From Phaeosaccion multiseriatum (Eukaryota > Ochrophyta, other classes), in NCBI GenBank assembly GCA_965112735.1, contig OZ218950.1, positions 3,348,001 through 3,412,000 of the forward strand: 64,000 bases of DNA, written 5' to 3'. Under the pieces are notes generated by a model that saw only the letters and a list, made by a program, of their open reading frames with translations, made no database searches and was not told where the DNA came from. Positions 45,001-56,282 of this stretch are shown here, piece by piece; position 1 is the first letter of the stretch; each line of letters starts with the position of its first letter. The position numbers and the translations under genes were made by a program.

Positions 45001-46927
45001 ACCTGGCTTCTTCTGCCTGCCTTTTCGTCCTTCGCATTCCCACGCTCGGTTCGTCTGCCATTCGCCGCGGCTAAAGAATCACCACCACCATTGTCAGGAC
45101 CCCTTCCGCCGTCCTTCCCCTCCTCCTCGTCCCCCTCTTCCTCCTCGTCGTCGTCATTCTCGCGGTCGTGTGTAAAGGCGCCGTGGACACCTGCAGTTCC
45201 CCCCCTCGCTCTATTGAAGTGCCCGTTCCAGGCCAAAAAGCACTTGACCAGTGCTGTCAAGCCCCCCTGCTGCTCTATGGCGAGCGTGGCCTTAGTGTTG
45301 TGATGAGACAGATTGACGAGCACGCGCAACGCCCCCAACAAACAATCAGGCACTCGGAAGCTCCGAGCCTCCCGCTCATCGGCATCCTCTGCCCCTCCTC
45401 CTGCCCCTCCTCCACCCCCGAGCCTACCACCGCCATGTCCTCGAGGTCGTGAGGAAGCAGTGCCAGACGAGCGAGGCGGCGAACGGATTCCTTTGGCATT
45501 GGCCTGCTTCCCCCCCCCGGCCCCTTCCCCCAGCAGCAGCTGCGTTGCCCTGGCAATGATGGCCACCGAAGCGTACACCAGCGGTGCCCCTCGGCCTGCT
45601 CCTGTGGCCTTGGCCTGATTGGGAGGGTTCTTAAAAGTGGCCAGGTCCAAAATGCTGAGGCTAATCTCGAGCTGATGGAGAGGGAAAGCGGCACCCATCA
45701 CCCCAAAAGCAGCCAACTCACGCTCGCCATCGTCACCACCACCACCACCGATGACTGGCAGCATGCGAAGCAGGGCGATGCCCGAAATGGCCAGTCCCAT
45801 CAATCGATCCAGAGCTCCACAAGTGCGTAGCTCGTCCAGCACTCTCCGCCGAAGCAACACGACTCCGCCGCCGCTACTTTCGCCCCTTTTCCTCTTCCGA
45901 CGGCGGGCATACGGCGACCTCTGCTCCTGCGAGCTGCCGCCGTCGCCAGCACTGTAAGTAGAACCACTCTCCTGACTGGAAAACGCAGCGCTCCTCTGCT
46001 GAGAGCCACCACCACCCGCGGACCCATTCCCATCCTCTTGAGCGTCCATGTCGTCTGCTCTGAGGCCTCCTTGTCGGTCTCCTTCTTGTCCATGTTGTCC
46101 TTCTTCTTCGTCCTCTTCATTCTCTTCTGCAATGTCTTCCAGCCCCCCCGTCCTCGACCCGCCTGGTCCTGCCCCTACCGACGCCTCGTCGCTCGCCGCG
46201 GTTGCAGCAGAAAGAACATTGGACAGGGCCGCCAGCGCCAAATCGGACGTCGTGAGAAGGGCCCTTCGCACCTTCTGCCGACTCCGCCTAAAGCCCAGGC
46301 CCCACTCCGACAACTCCGTGCTGTCCAGCAGAAGCATGGCCTTGGACGCAATGCCCCCCCCCTCTGCTCCTCCTCCTCCCGTTCTTGCGCGTGAATCGTC
46401 CTCCGGCGCTGCGACTGTGACTTTCGATGCTGCTCTCTTCTTCTTCTTCTTCTTCGCTGGTGCCGCTGATGATGACCCAACCCCACCCCCATCACCCGAG
46501 ACTCTTGACGGACCACCACCCCCTCCTGCTCCGGCCACTTGATCGACCTGTGCTGGTGCTGCTCCTGCTTCTGCTGCACCTCCAGAAGTGGGTAGGACCT
46601 TCTTTAGAGCCTTCTTTACTCCTCTCGCGCGACGTTCACCGAACGCAGAGGCTTGACAAGAAGAAGAAGAGGAAGAAGAAGCCCCTGCTACCACTGGCGA
46701 CGCTTTGGTGGGGGACTTGGCCTTGGGTTTGAATTTCCTCTTCCTCGCCCACCGCTGGGACTGAGCAGACAGCGGTCTCTTCTTGCCCGACCCCGTCTGT
46801 TGTTGCTCCTGCTCCTGCTCCTCGTCCTCCTCTTCCCCGTGGCGCTTTCCCTCACCATTCTCATCACGAGGAGAAACAGGCGCAGCAGCACCAGCAGCAG
46901 CAGCCCCATCTTCCTCGCCGCCAACAC

Positions 46928-46978
<51 letters not shown>

Positions 46979-48479
46979 CATCATCACTACTTTGAGTCCT
47001 TCCGCCGTGGTCGCCTACGTGCACCCCTCGCCTCTCCTCCCCGGAAAGCAGCACCACAGGCAGCAGCGGCGCAAGCGCTTTAATCACCCCTTTCCGACTC
47101 AGGGCCAAGGCACACGTCGGGTCTTTGGAGAGCCAAAACACCGCCATGGTCAGGCAAAACAGCACTTGCTCGTCGGGGAGACCTGCTTCCGCTGCTCCTG
47201 CTGCTCCTACTGGACCTGAGGCCTTGATGAGGAGCCCGATCACCTCCCCCGAAAGCGCCGCTAGTGCCCCAGATGCAGCAGCCGTGGCTGATCGCGGCTT
47301 CCTCCCGGCCGGCGGGAGCATAAGCCCGCTGTTGGACTCTGAGGAAGAGCCCACCGCGTCGGACATTCCGGACGAAGAGTGAAGGGAGGGCAAGAGCTGC
47401 TGCTCGCCGGATGAGCCCACGCCGTACCCTCCTGGTGCTGCTGCTCCTGCTGCTGATGATGATGGCAGGCTCGACAACTTGGACTTGGCGACTGATGACG
47501 AGGTGAAGGTGGAGGAGGAGGAGCAGGACGAAGAAGAGACGGAGGAAGAGCCGCCTCTGCTGGGGAATAGATGCGAGCGACATGCTCGTGCAAGCTCAAG
47601 AGCCGAGTTCCGAGCAGCAGGGCCTTCACCCTTCACATCGTGGATCAGGAACTGCATTGCATCGCTTTGCCACGTGGAAGCACCTGATTCCGTCAGTTCC
47701 AGGATAGAACACTCGGCCTAACAGACGCGGTGTGTGTGCGTATATGATACGAAGAGAGAGGCACACAGAGGGTTTACGTGTGTGGGGCGGAGAAGGGGCG
47801 GGGGGTGGGGGGCGGAAAGATTGAGGGAAGGACAAACGAGGGGAAACAAGCGGATATCAATGACACGGCAAGGGATAAGGTTAATTTTCAGACGCGCAGA
47901 GAGAAAGCGAGTAACACCACCAAGTCCAAATAAGCAAGACGCGTACCAAGCGTCGATGGGAGGCCCCGAGACTCATGCCACATTGACGAGCTCGAGGCCG
48001 CCTTTGCACATTGGTTTCGATTCAAGCGAGAGGCGAGTAGAAGACGGCAACAAAGAGAACACTTGCCGAAAGCTTCGAGCATTCTCGCGCACCTGTTGGC
48101 TATCGGGTTGACTGGAACTGAAGTACTCGACGCCCTCCCTGTCTCTGGACCTCGAGCAACTCGATGACAGAGAGTTTGAGCCTGACTGAGAGCTTGACTG
48201 GGAGCTTGACGATCGTGCTGCCGCGGATACTGCACCCAGAGGCCTCTTTCTACTACTGCCTGCTCTGTTGCTACTGCTACTGAAGCTGGCGCCTATCCCT
48301 GCTGACGCTGCTGCTCCCTCTCCTCGGGGAAGGTCAATTCGGCCCTGGCGTTCATCGTACCCCGTCGTCCCTTGGGGCTGCCCACCTTCCAGACCAACTG
48401 AGTAGCCAATAGGCCTCGGCTGATCGAGCGGGTCCCTACGACGCCCGTAAGTTCTCAGCTTGCCCGGGGGGGCGGCCAT
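42099..48479 (-). CDS. WAPL-like cohesin release factor
   Basis: WAPL, with PDS5, opens the cohesin ring and releases it from chromosomes. Four exons (48093-48479, 44706-47717, 43670-44450, 42099-43399) join in phase to about 1826 residues. The N-terminus MAAPPGKLRTYGRRR is followed by Ser/Arg-rich sequence. The helical WAPL domain is spread between low-complexity inserts: STWQSDAMQFLIHDVKG, LFCLTMAVFWLSKDP, LSEWGLGFRRSRQKVRRAL, CGALDRLMGLAISGIALL, the hallmark-like LLGALRVLVNLSHHNTKAT, LASYCSMLLGCVVRQKEDRGRDLVIEALPEG and RVLGAFMSLQKHTGVLTREG. An Asp run (CAT repeat at 46928-46985) and many Gly/Ser/Glu/Ala runs inflate the protein. The last 350 or so residues are low-complexity. An alternative Met lies 7 codons upstream at 48500. 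Confidence 0.8.
46928..46985 (-). repeat. (CAT)n repeat encoding an Asp run
   Basis: CAT/CATCATCAC units on the + strand read as poly-Asp in the WAPL-like gene. Confidence 0.85.
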
Positions 48480-48853
48480 GCTCTCGTAGCCTTCACCCAA
48501 TCGCTGGAAGGCTTACTCGAATTTGAGAGAGAAGAAGAGAAATGGCAGAGAACGCGAATAGTATATATAATGGGACGGAAGCTGTGGATAAAAGCCAGTG
48601 CGACCACGAGTGGAAGCAAGTTTCCTCCTTCTTTTTTCCGCTGCGACTTGCCCCGTTTTGTTAACGCGCCCAGGGCGGCGGCGCCAACGAGATGAAATCA
48701 AAATGCTTACAGCTGGCAACCGCAAATCACCAACATGCAGATCAGGAAAGGACGGGGTCGTGATTGCCCGACATCGTTGCTCTTGCCGTAGTGACGCCTT
48801 GCCTTGCACAATTGCGATGCCTTGAAGACAAATCGCCCTTGCCATTGTGTCCC
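48480..48853. promoter_or_regulatory. Divergent promoter region (WAPL-like / carrier)
   Basis: About 374 bases between divergent start codons. A short AT-rich patch, TATATATAA, at about 48561-48569 is the only TATA-like candidate; it is read as TTATATATA on the minus strand, roughly 80 bases before the WAPL-like start. Confidence 0.45.
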
Positions 48854-50570
48854 ATGGGGTGGGAGAGACGGAGAAGGCGTTCTGCCATGGTCCCTGCCAT
48901 TCTTCTCGCGGTCTTGAGCGCCCTGTTGCTCTGCATTAGAATTGCAGCATCAAGCCCCCCTCTCGCGCGAAGCAGGGGTTTACGACCCGATAAATTGACC
49001 GCGGTATTTCAAGCAAAGATTCAGACCTTTACCGAGACGATTTATGGTGCAAAGCAGCATATCTTGGCAGGAGCAATTGCCAGAGGTGTGTGTGGTGAGA
49101 GAGAACAGGGGGTTGTTCGCCGCGCTATCGGGCGGACTGCAAGTGTTGCCCATACCGCACCCCCGAATCTCTGATCACTGTATTCTTCGACTCCGCTGCT
49201 GCTTCATGCTGCTGCTGCTGCTGCTGCTGCTACTTCTCATCGAAAAAGGTGTCTCCATTTTCGCCATGTATCCGTTGGACACGATAACCACTCGCTCCCA
49301 AGTAGCGGTGTCGAGCGCAAGTGGTCACACGTGGGCGTCTTTGCTGGCGGGAGGAAACTTGTATGCAGGCGTCTTCGGCTCGCTACTGGGGCAGATCCCT
49401 TACGGAATGTTAACGTTCGGCAGCTACGAGATGATCAAGGGCTCTCTGGTGACTCGATTCTGCTCCGCCACGCGCCCAGGTACGGTGGATACGATGCGTG
49501 ACAGGCCGGTTCGGAGGCTTGTGGTCTTTCTCTCGGCCGCGGTGCTGGGTGATGCTGTCGGCTGCGTTTGGCTCGTGCCGACGGAGGTGGTGAAGCTTCA
49601 GCTGCAGACAGGAAAGTACAAGAGCCTGGGGCATGCTGTCACCGCCATTTGGAGCTCCAGTGGCATCCAAGGCTTCTACAACGGGTACGAGGATGGAATG
49701 ATGGCACGCGAAAACTCCATGTATACTTCGCACTTCTCTCCCTCCTCCTCTCAGGTCGTGCCTGGTTGACCTTGACTCTGATTCTCGCCTTTCCTTTTCA
49801 ACCTCTCCAACCCCACCCAAAGCTTCGGGGCCCAAATCGCCCGAGACGCGCCCTTTCGCGCCGTCCAAATGATGGCATACGAGCTCCTTAAGGGCTGTTA
49901 CATCACCAAACAGCGGCGGCAGGAACAGGAGCAGCAGCAACAGCAGCAGGAGTATCCCCAGGACTACCTGGAGGCTGAAGCCGATATCCCCCCCTCTAGC
50001 GGCAGAAGAGAGTTCACTTTCCCCAGCTGGCGGCGGCGACGGCGGCGTAACAGCCCTAATGCACGCCTCCCACCCTCTTTGGTGCGCAAAGCAGGACAAG
50101 CAGAGCAAGGACAGCGTGCGGAGCCTGCAGATGTGGCCGGACTGGCCGCGACGGTGTTGGGAGCCTTGGCAGGTACGGTAAGCGCTACTGTGACGTGCCC
50201 TCTTGCAGTGGCCCGTGCCAGGGTAATGACGGGGGGAGGAGCGGGAGGAGGAGCAGGGGGAGGCGCGTGGGCAACGCTTGTGGAGGTGTCGCAAGCAGAG
50301 GGGTGGAAGGGGCTATTCTCTGGCCTCGTTCCAAGAGTGGTTTACATTGCTCCATCTGTGGCCATCTTTTTCTTCACTTATGAAGAAGTGAAACGTTTAC
50401 TGGGCAGAACGGAGACAGCCAGCGCTAATGCAGCGGCAGCGGCAGGAGCAGCATCAGCACCAGAAGTAGTGCCGGGGATAGTGGACGAGGAAGAGGGTGG
50501 CGGCGTCGTGAAGAGGAGCTCCTGGGGTCTAGACTTTCGGAAACCCTCTCCCGCAGTCAAAGTCGTGTAG
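48854..50570 (+). CDS. Mitochondrial carrier family protein (SLC25), SAM-carrier-like
   Basis: Six-helix inner-membrane transporter family. Exons 48854-49085, 49249-49684 and 49823-50570 join in phase to 471 residues. The three carrier signatures are visible: YPLDTITTRSQV (about 83-94), VPTEVVKLQLQ (about 186) and CPLAVARARVM (about 347). The linking motifs NLYAGVFGSLLGQIPYGMLTFGSYE and FYNGFGAQIARDAPFRAVQMMAYE resemble SAM carriers (SLC25A26/SAMC) as known, but substrate assignment is inference. The leader MGWERRRRRSAMVPAILLAVLSALLL looks like a signal peptide, unusual for a mitochondrial carrier and suggestive of a plastid or other membrane. A Gln-rich, basic insertion (about 49918-50110) separates repeats two and three. 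A downstream Met at 48887 is an alternative start. Confidence 0.83.
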
Positions 50571-51301
50571 CTCGAGCGTCAAATACTTCATTCCGTTGTA
50601 CTTACGCCGCTTTGACTGTGGGGCTGGTGTGTACACTATGTACATTGTCGACCCTGGACAAGATTATCTGATTACTGATTACGGCCGGCACAGCTGGCCT
50701 GATTACTGATTATGGCGCCAGCCCGAGGAAATGGCCGGTGCCAGCCGGCCTGGTTGCTGATTACAGCCGGTGACCAGCCGGCCTGATTACTGCGCCAGCC
50801 GGGGGCTGATTACTGCTTACGGCCGGCGCACACCGTAAATCTTGTCCAGGTAGAACATGGGTATTTTCGCCTACAAAAGGGCCCTGTGGGCGAGAGGCGC
50901 AAATGAGAATTGAGAATTGTAATGGTATTAAAGTGGTGCTGTTGAATGTCAACGCGCGCTTCTCTCGTTCCTTTGCAAGGTGCACTCTACCGTATTCCAG
51001 GGTGCCTCTCGGAAGTACATTAGCTCCAAAAAGGGAAGGAAAGAGGCACGTGTTAAACTTGACGAATGGTTCATTTGACAGCGTGCTCCAGAGGGCCTTA
51101 TGGTGAGCCGCAGCTTCATCTTGCCGGCGTAGCCAACAGCCAATATGTCGGTTTCCAAACCCTCCACGCTCCTAGCACTTCGTCTAAGCCAAAATGACGT
51201 TCACAATCTTCCGATTTGATACTAAATGACAAACAAATAACAATTCTTCTTCCCACCACCCACCCAAACATATCCTATGTACCGTCTTGTCTGTCTGTCT
51301 A
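50571..51301. other. Convergent spacer holding a repeat element
   Basis: Between the carrier (+) and the last exon of MAP65 (-). It includes the inverted-repeat element at 50653-50850. The rest is mixed sequence without a supported gene. Confidence 0.55.
50653..50850. mobile_element. Candidate small inverted-repeat element with internal GATTACTG repeats
   Basis: CCTGGACAAGATT at 50653-50665 is the exact reverse complement of 50838-50850, framing 198 bp. The inside is built of about five degenerate units that start GATTACTG or GGTTGCTG and contain GGCCGG/CCAGCCGG. There is no coding capacity. Its length and terminal sequence (CCTG-ACAAG-TT) resemble those of the element at 30549-30748, so the two may be related families. 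Confidence 0.5.
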
Positions 51302-52376
51302 TCACAGAGGGGAGGCGATCCTCCTTGACCCGCTGCTTCCCGTCGTGCCGTTCCCGCTGTTGCCTCCCTTGAGTGTGTTATTGCTGCCCTTGCGCGTGAA
51401 GCTGCTGTTGTTGCCACCCCGAGCCAGCCCCACTACATTGCCGGCCCCGGGCCGAGCAGCGAGAGCCTCTGCATCACCGAGGTGTGCAGTAGTGGCAGCG
51501 TGGACACCAGCAGAGTATGGCGGGGGGGGGGGGAGGCGAGGCAGAGAGTTGGCGCCGGATCACACAGATCGGGCAACGTAGGGGGGGCGGTATGGGGGTT
51601 AGGGTGAGGTGAGAGTGAAGATGTGTGCTTACACGAGTGGACTGCAGGGGAGGGGCCAGTGAGAGAGTACCAAGTGAAGAGGCTGGAACGGTGCAGACTG
51701 ATACGGAGAGAGGCTTCGAAGAGTACTCCACACGGGGCAGACGGGCGGGCCGACTGACGGTCTGGTTGGCTGTCTACCTGACTACCTGACTGACTGAGGG
51801 ACTGACTGAGGGACTGACTGACTGACTGACTGACTGAGGGACTGACTGAGGGACTGACTGACTGACTGAGGGACTGACTGAGGGACTGACTGACTGACCT
51901 CTCTTGGCGGCGTCCTTCTCCCCTTGCTTTTTTGCCTCTTTCTCCCTCTTGCGTCCGCCCTGCAGCTCCGCCCACTCCGTCTCCTCCTCCTCCAGCTGGT
52001 CCAAGTAGCGTCGCCCGTTCCACATGAAAGCTTCGCCGTGCTTCTCTTCCCATGCGGCACAGCCGCGACGGAGCTTCTCGTTCAGCCATCTACAAAAGCG
52101 CACGCACACACACATGTACATGCACAGGGCGTAAGGGGGGGGGAGAGGAGGGAGGGGAGAGAGTTGAAGAGGTAGAGAGGCGGAGAGGGTGATAGGGGAA
52201 CATCTGGCCCCTGATACTGCTACACCACGCCATAGAGGTCGAGACAACGGTCGAACCAAGGTTCAGGCAGACAGATAAGATATGTGTACTCACGGCAGCC
52301 TCTTCTTGATGAGGGTCTCCTCCTTGAGCTTTTGTCGCAGCATCTTGGCTTGCTCGGCACCCCTGCACGCAAGCAT

Positions 52377-52415
<39 letters not shown>

Positions 52416-54746
52416 TACACACACATATGTGCACACATGCACACGCACGCAGCGCAAAGCAGCACAATGAAAAGGGTTGGGTCAATAGAAGCCAAGCAAC
52501 CCACCAACAGCGGTCAGCGGCAGACGGACACACAGAGCGGTAGAGGCACATGATTGAGTGAATGAGTGAGGGAGTGAGGGAGTGGGTGAGTAAGGTCAAG
52601 GTATGTGCCCGTGTGTATGCGCGCGCGTGCCCTCTGGTAGGCAGCCAGCCATACTCACTCTTCCTCCCACTCCCCCCCCTTCCTCCTCCTCTTCCTCCTC
52701 CTCCTGCTCCTCCTCCTCCTCCTCCTCATCCTCATCCTCGTCGTCGTCCTCGTCCTCTTCCTCCTCCTCCTCGTCCTCCTCCCCCCCCGCCTCCCCCTCC
52801 TCCTCCTCCTCCCCCCCCGCCTCCCCCTCCTCCTCCTCCTGCTCCTCCTCCTCCTCCTCCTCCTCCTCCTCCTCCTTCTTCTTCTTCTTCTTCTTCTTCT
52901 TCTTCTTCTTCTTCTCCTCGCAGCCTCCGCACCCACCTCCCCTGCACGACGGTCTCTCCCTCCTCATAAGCCGCCCTCTTCTCAAGCAGCTCCGCCCTCT
53001 CATTGAGCTTGTCGATGATCCCTTTGAGGCTCTCGTGCATGCGCTGCAACCGTTGTGCCTCTTCCTCGTGCAAGCTGAGCAGAGCGTCGTCGAATATGCA
53101 TCCATTCTCGCCGTCCTGGAGCTGAGGGACGGAGAGAAGGTTCCAGGCAGGGACAGAGGTGGAACAGACAAGGGCGAAGGGAAAGGCATGTATTCACGCG
53201 CGTGTGTGTATGTGTGTGTGCATCAGCGCGTGTGAGAAGCATGTTGGGGATTCATTTCGGAGGGCGAGAGGGGTGGGGGGAAGGGGGGAGGGAAAGGCGA
53301 GAAAAGTAAGCAGCCCTGCCTCTGCCTTGCCGCGGCTCTGCCCCTATCCTGCCCTGCCCTTCCACCCTACATCCAACCCCAGCGCACCACAACACACCAC
53401 AGCTTACATACGCTTACATACCTTGAACTCCTTGAAGTGGTCTCTGCCCGGATCTCCCTCCGGCATGTGCAGGGCCTCCCAGAGGCTCGAGATCTTCTCG
53501 CGGGCCCGCAGCACGAGCTCACCCATGCGCTGAGACTTGAGCACTCTGGTGAAAGGGGCGGGGTGGTGGGGGGAGATGGGCTGGGGGTGAGGGGCGGGGC
53601 TGGGGAAGGGAGGGGTGGGTGTGGCATTGCATAGACCAAACTTGGGTTCGGGCGAGGTCAAGTGAAAGCGGCCTCTTGATACGCAAGGCAGGCGGAAAGA
53701 AAGGACCAGCAGGGAGGGCAGGGAGAGGAAACAAGGGAAGCAAGTGGTGGTATCCTCCAACCTAAGATGCACAAAGAATGACCGGGAGAAAGAACAATCG
53801 GTGAGACCAAACGCCATTCTTCTCCCTCTTTCCATGGCTTCGACTAGAAAATGACCCTTCGAACTAGCACACACACACATGAACGCACCTGAGCCTGGTG
53901 ACCTCCTTCTCGCCTGCCTCCATCGTCTCTGTGCCCAGCCCATTGACGCCGTTGGTGAAGGAGAGCTGCTCCTCCTGCGGCACGTCCAGCAACTGCCAGA
54001 GAACCAAAATCTCCTCCCCCATGGTCTCTAGCTTCACTCTCCTCCGCTCCTTCTCCTCCGTGAGGAAGGTTAGGCGCTCGCTCACCTGGGCCAGCGCTTG
54101 TCTGCTGATGCCCACACACGTGTCAGATCGCTCCAAGCTCGACATCTGCCTCGCCCCCCCTCCTCCTCCTTCTCCTCCTCCTTCTCCCCCTGCTGCTGCT
54201 CCCGGTTGCTGGGGAGGGAGGAGACTGGATCGGATCTGCGTATCCAAGGCGTCCTCAACAGGCTCTTGAAGGGTCACATAGAGCTCCTATTGGGGCGGTA
54301 GGGCAGAAGGAGGGCAGAAGGAGGAGAGGAGGAAGGGATACACCGACCACCGACTGCTTGAGAGGGTGACTGACCGGCCAACCAAGAAGTCTGGGAAGCC
54401 TTCCCAAGCTTCTGTACTGCACCCTGCCTCTCACGACTATGGAAGCGCTGCACATGTATACGCGGTTGCAGGCCTAACTCGGCCCATAGTACATATCCTG
54501 CCCATAGTACTCTAATAGCTGCGCGGACAGCAAACAACCAGACGCTCCTTCTCTTACCTCGCAGTGTTCGATCATGTCCACCATGGTGTGCACACGGTCG
54601 TCGACAGCTTGCTCGAGCTCCCTTCGCTTGGCCTCGAAAACCTCCAATCGATCTTCCTCAAGACTGTGTGTGAGTTGTTGGCGGTGAAGGAGCGATGAGG
54701 GCAAGTACGGAGCAGAATGACACCGGGCAGAAGGGAGGGAGGGAGG

Positions 54747-54791
<45 letters not shown>

Positions 54792-56021
54792 AGGGAGGGA
54801 GGGAGGGAGGGAGGGAGGGAGGGAGGGAGGGAGGGAGGGAGGGAGGGAGGGAGGGAGGGAGGGAGGGAGGGAGGGAGGGAGGGAGGGAGGGAGTGAGGGG
54901 GGGAGGGAGAGGGAGGGAGGGAAGAAGGGAGGGAGGGAAGAAGGGAGGGTAAGATGAGGGCGAGACGAGGGCGAGAGATTGGACGGAGGCGGAGGGAGGG
55001 AGCTGTGGAAGGGGGAACGAGGAAGAACAAGAACAATAAAGCAGAAGGAGGAAGAAATACGAGAGACAGGCAGGCCGGCAGGCAGGCAGGCGGGCGGCCA
55101 AGTAGGGAAGATAGATATGACATGACACGGCGCGAAGACGTACTTGTTGTCGAGATCCAGCAAACGCTCAGGCACCTCCTCTCCGAGGAGGTGGCAGTCC
55201 CGCTCGATGGGCTCCAACACCGCCTGGAAGCGTGCCTTTTGCGCGTCGACCTTCGCGCGGATATCCTCCACCAGCACCTCGAGTAGTGCCAGATACTCGG
55301 TGAGGTTGTACTTGTTATCGGCAGTCTCGTCCCCCGGGCCCTCTCCCAGGAGCTGGAGGTTCAGATCCTCACCGCCGCCGTCGCCCATTTCGCCATCATC
55401 GGGGTCGATACCGAGGGATTGAAGGAGCTTCCGTGCCAACCCTCGCTGCTCTCCCACGCTCGTTATGAATTGATCGCGCACACCCTCCTCTTCCTTCAGC
55501 TGTGGGGCATTTTTCAATCGTCGGACGTAAATGAGGGGGGGCACAGACGAGGAGGGGCATCAATCGATTGTGTCAGACAAGTGCGCTATGGGAAGATCTT
55601 AAGACATCAGTGGTACCACCGATGTCGGCTGATCTGCTCTTTGGCAATACGATGACCATGTGCTTTGGCCGATAGCGGGGAGCTGCATCGGTATGCTACA
55701 CAATCATAGCGGAGGGAGGGGGTGGTTCCCGAGATAATTTGACAGCTCCTCTTGACAGAGTCTATGATGATGATGCTTCTGCTACCACTCCTCCTACTAC
55801 TAATCCTTCTACCTCTAAAACTTTTTACGATACAGTTCTCTTACCTTCCGATCGAGTGTGTGTCGCACGTCGATCAATAGCTGCTGCAGCTGCCTCGTTC
55901 TCGCCTTCTTGCTGTAGCCCACCTCTTCCCATAACACCTCGAGCTTCTGAGTAATCTCACGCGCATATTCAATCACCCCTCCCTCCACTCCTTTCGGCTC
56001 AGTGCTTTGTTGCTCTGCCAT
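51302..56021 (-). CDS. MAP65/Ase1/PRC1 family microtubule-bundling protein
   Basis: These homodimers cross-link antiparallel microtubules in the spindle midzone or cortical arrays. Nine exons (55845-56021, 55144-55499, 54558-54663, 54286 down to 53889, 53422-53545, 52937-53121, 52294-52362, 51899-52089, 51302-51468) join in phase to 590 residues, a normal size. Typical pieces are KLEVLWEEVGYSKKARTRQL; the coiled coil LEVLVEDIRAKVDAQKARF with LEPIERDCHLLGEEVPERLLDLDN; LTEEKERRRVKLETMGEEI; ILVLWQLLDVPQEEQ; and RVLKSQRMGELVLRAREKISSLWEAL. The microtubule-binding spectrin-like region includes LQRMHESLKGIIDKLNERAELLEKRA, AKMLRQKLKEETLIKKRLP and WEEKHGEAFMWNGRRYLDQL. The basic, Ser/Asn/Gly-rich tail ends the protein. 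Introns carry very long simple repeats. Confidence 0.9.
51777..51898 (+). repeat. (GACT)n minisatellite in an intron
   Basis: GACTGACTGAGG-type units fill the donor end of the last MAP65 intron, starting directly at its donor (minus-strand GTCAGTC). Confidence 0.85.
52378..52412 (+). repeat. (CA)n microsatellite in an intron
   Basis: About 17 CA units in the MAP65 intron between exons 6 and 7. Confidence 0.9.
52672..52918 (+). repeat. (TCC)n/(TTC)n tract in an intron
   Basis: About 250 bases of TCC, CTCC and TTC units just downstream of the MAP65 exon 6 donor. On the gene's own strand it is purine-rich. Confidence 0.9.
54733..54950 (+). repeat. (GGGA)n and (GA)n tract in an intron
   Basis: About 220 bases of GGGA units interrupted by a (GA)n block, in the MAP65 intron between exons 2 and 3. 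On the gene's strand it is a pyrimidine tract near the 3' end of the intron. Confidence 0.92.
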
Positions 56022-56282
56022 CGATGCCTCAAGACTGCCTTCAGGGAGGGATACAAAACAAATGCACACACGTCAACGAATCAGGCTCTAACAGATGAGC
56101 ACACCACCGGCGTCTGCTGCTGTAGCAGCACCCGAGTGTTCGTGCAGCCTCACACCTCTTTGGTAGAGTGCAAAGCACAAAAGGGGGGGAAATAGAAAAG
56201 ATCAACGGCCAGTAATACTGAAATTGGAAATTCGTTACTATTATTCAGACGCGGGATCGGAGGGGAGAAGGAGTAGTGTAGG
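56022..56282. promoter_or_regulatory. Divergent promoter region (MAP65 / PPR)
   Basis: About 261 bases separate the divergent starts. No clear promoter element is recognised. Confidence 0.4.

Noticed and set aside
52603-53235. Ser-rich + strand frame across TCC/TTC repeats
   Set aside because: It overlaps MAP65 exon 6 in antisense and consists of microsatellite.
54474-55544. Continuous minus frame through 'LPPSLPPS' repeats in MAP65
   Set aside because: The GGGA tract is an intron with a good donor at 55143 and acceptor at 54664; removing it joins conserved coiled-coil sequence in phase.
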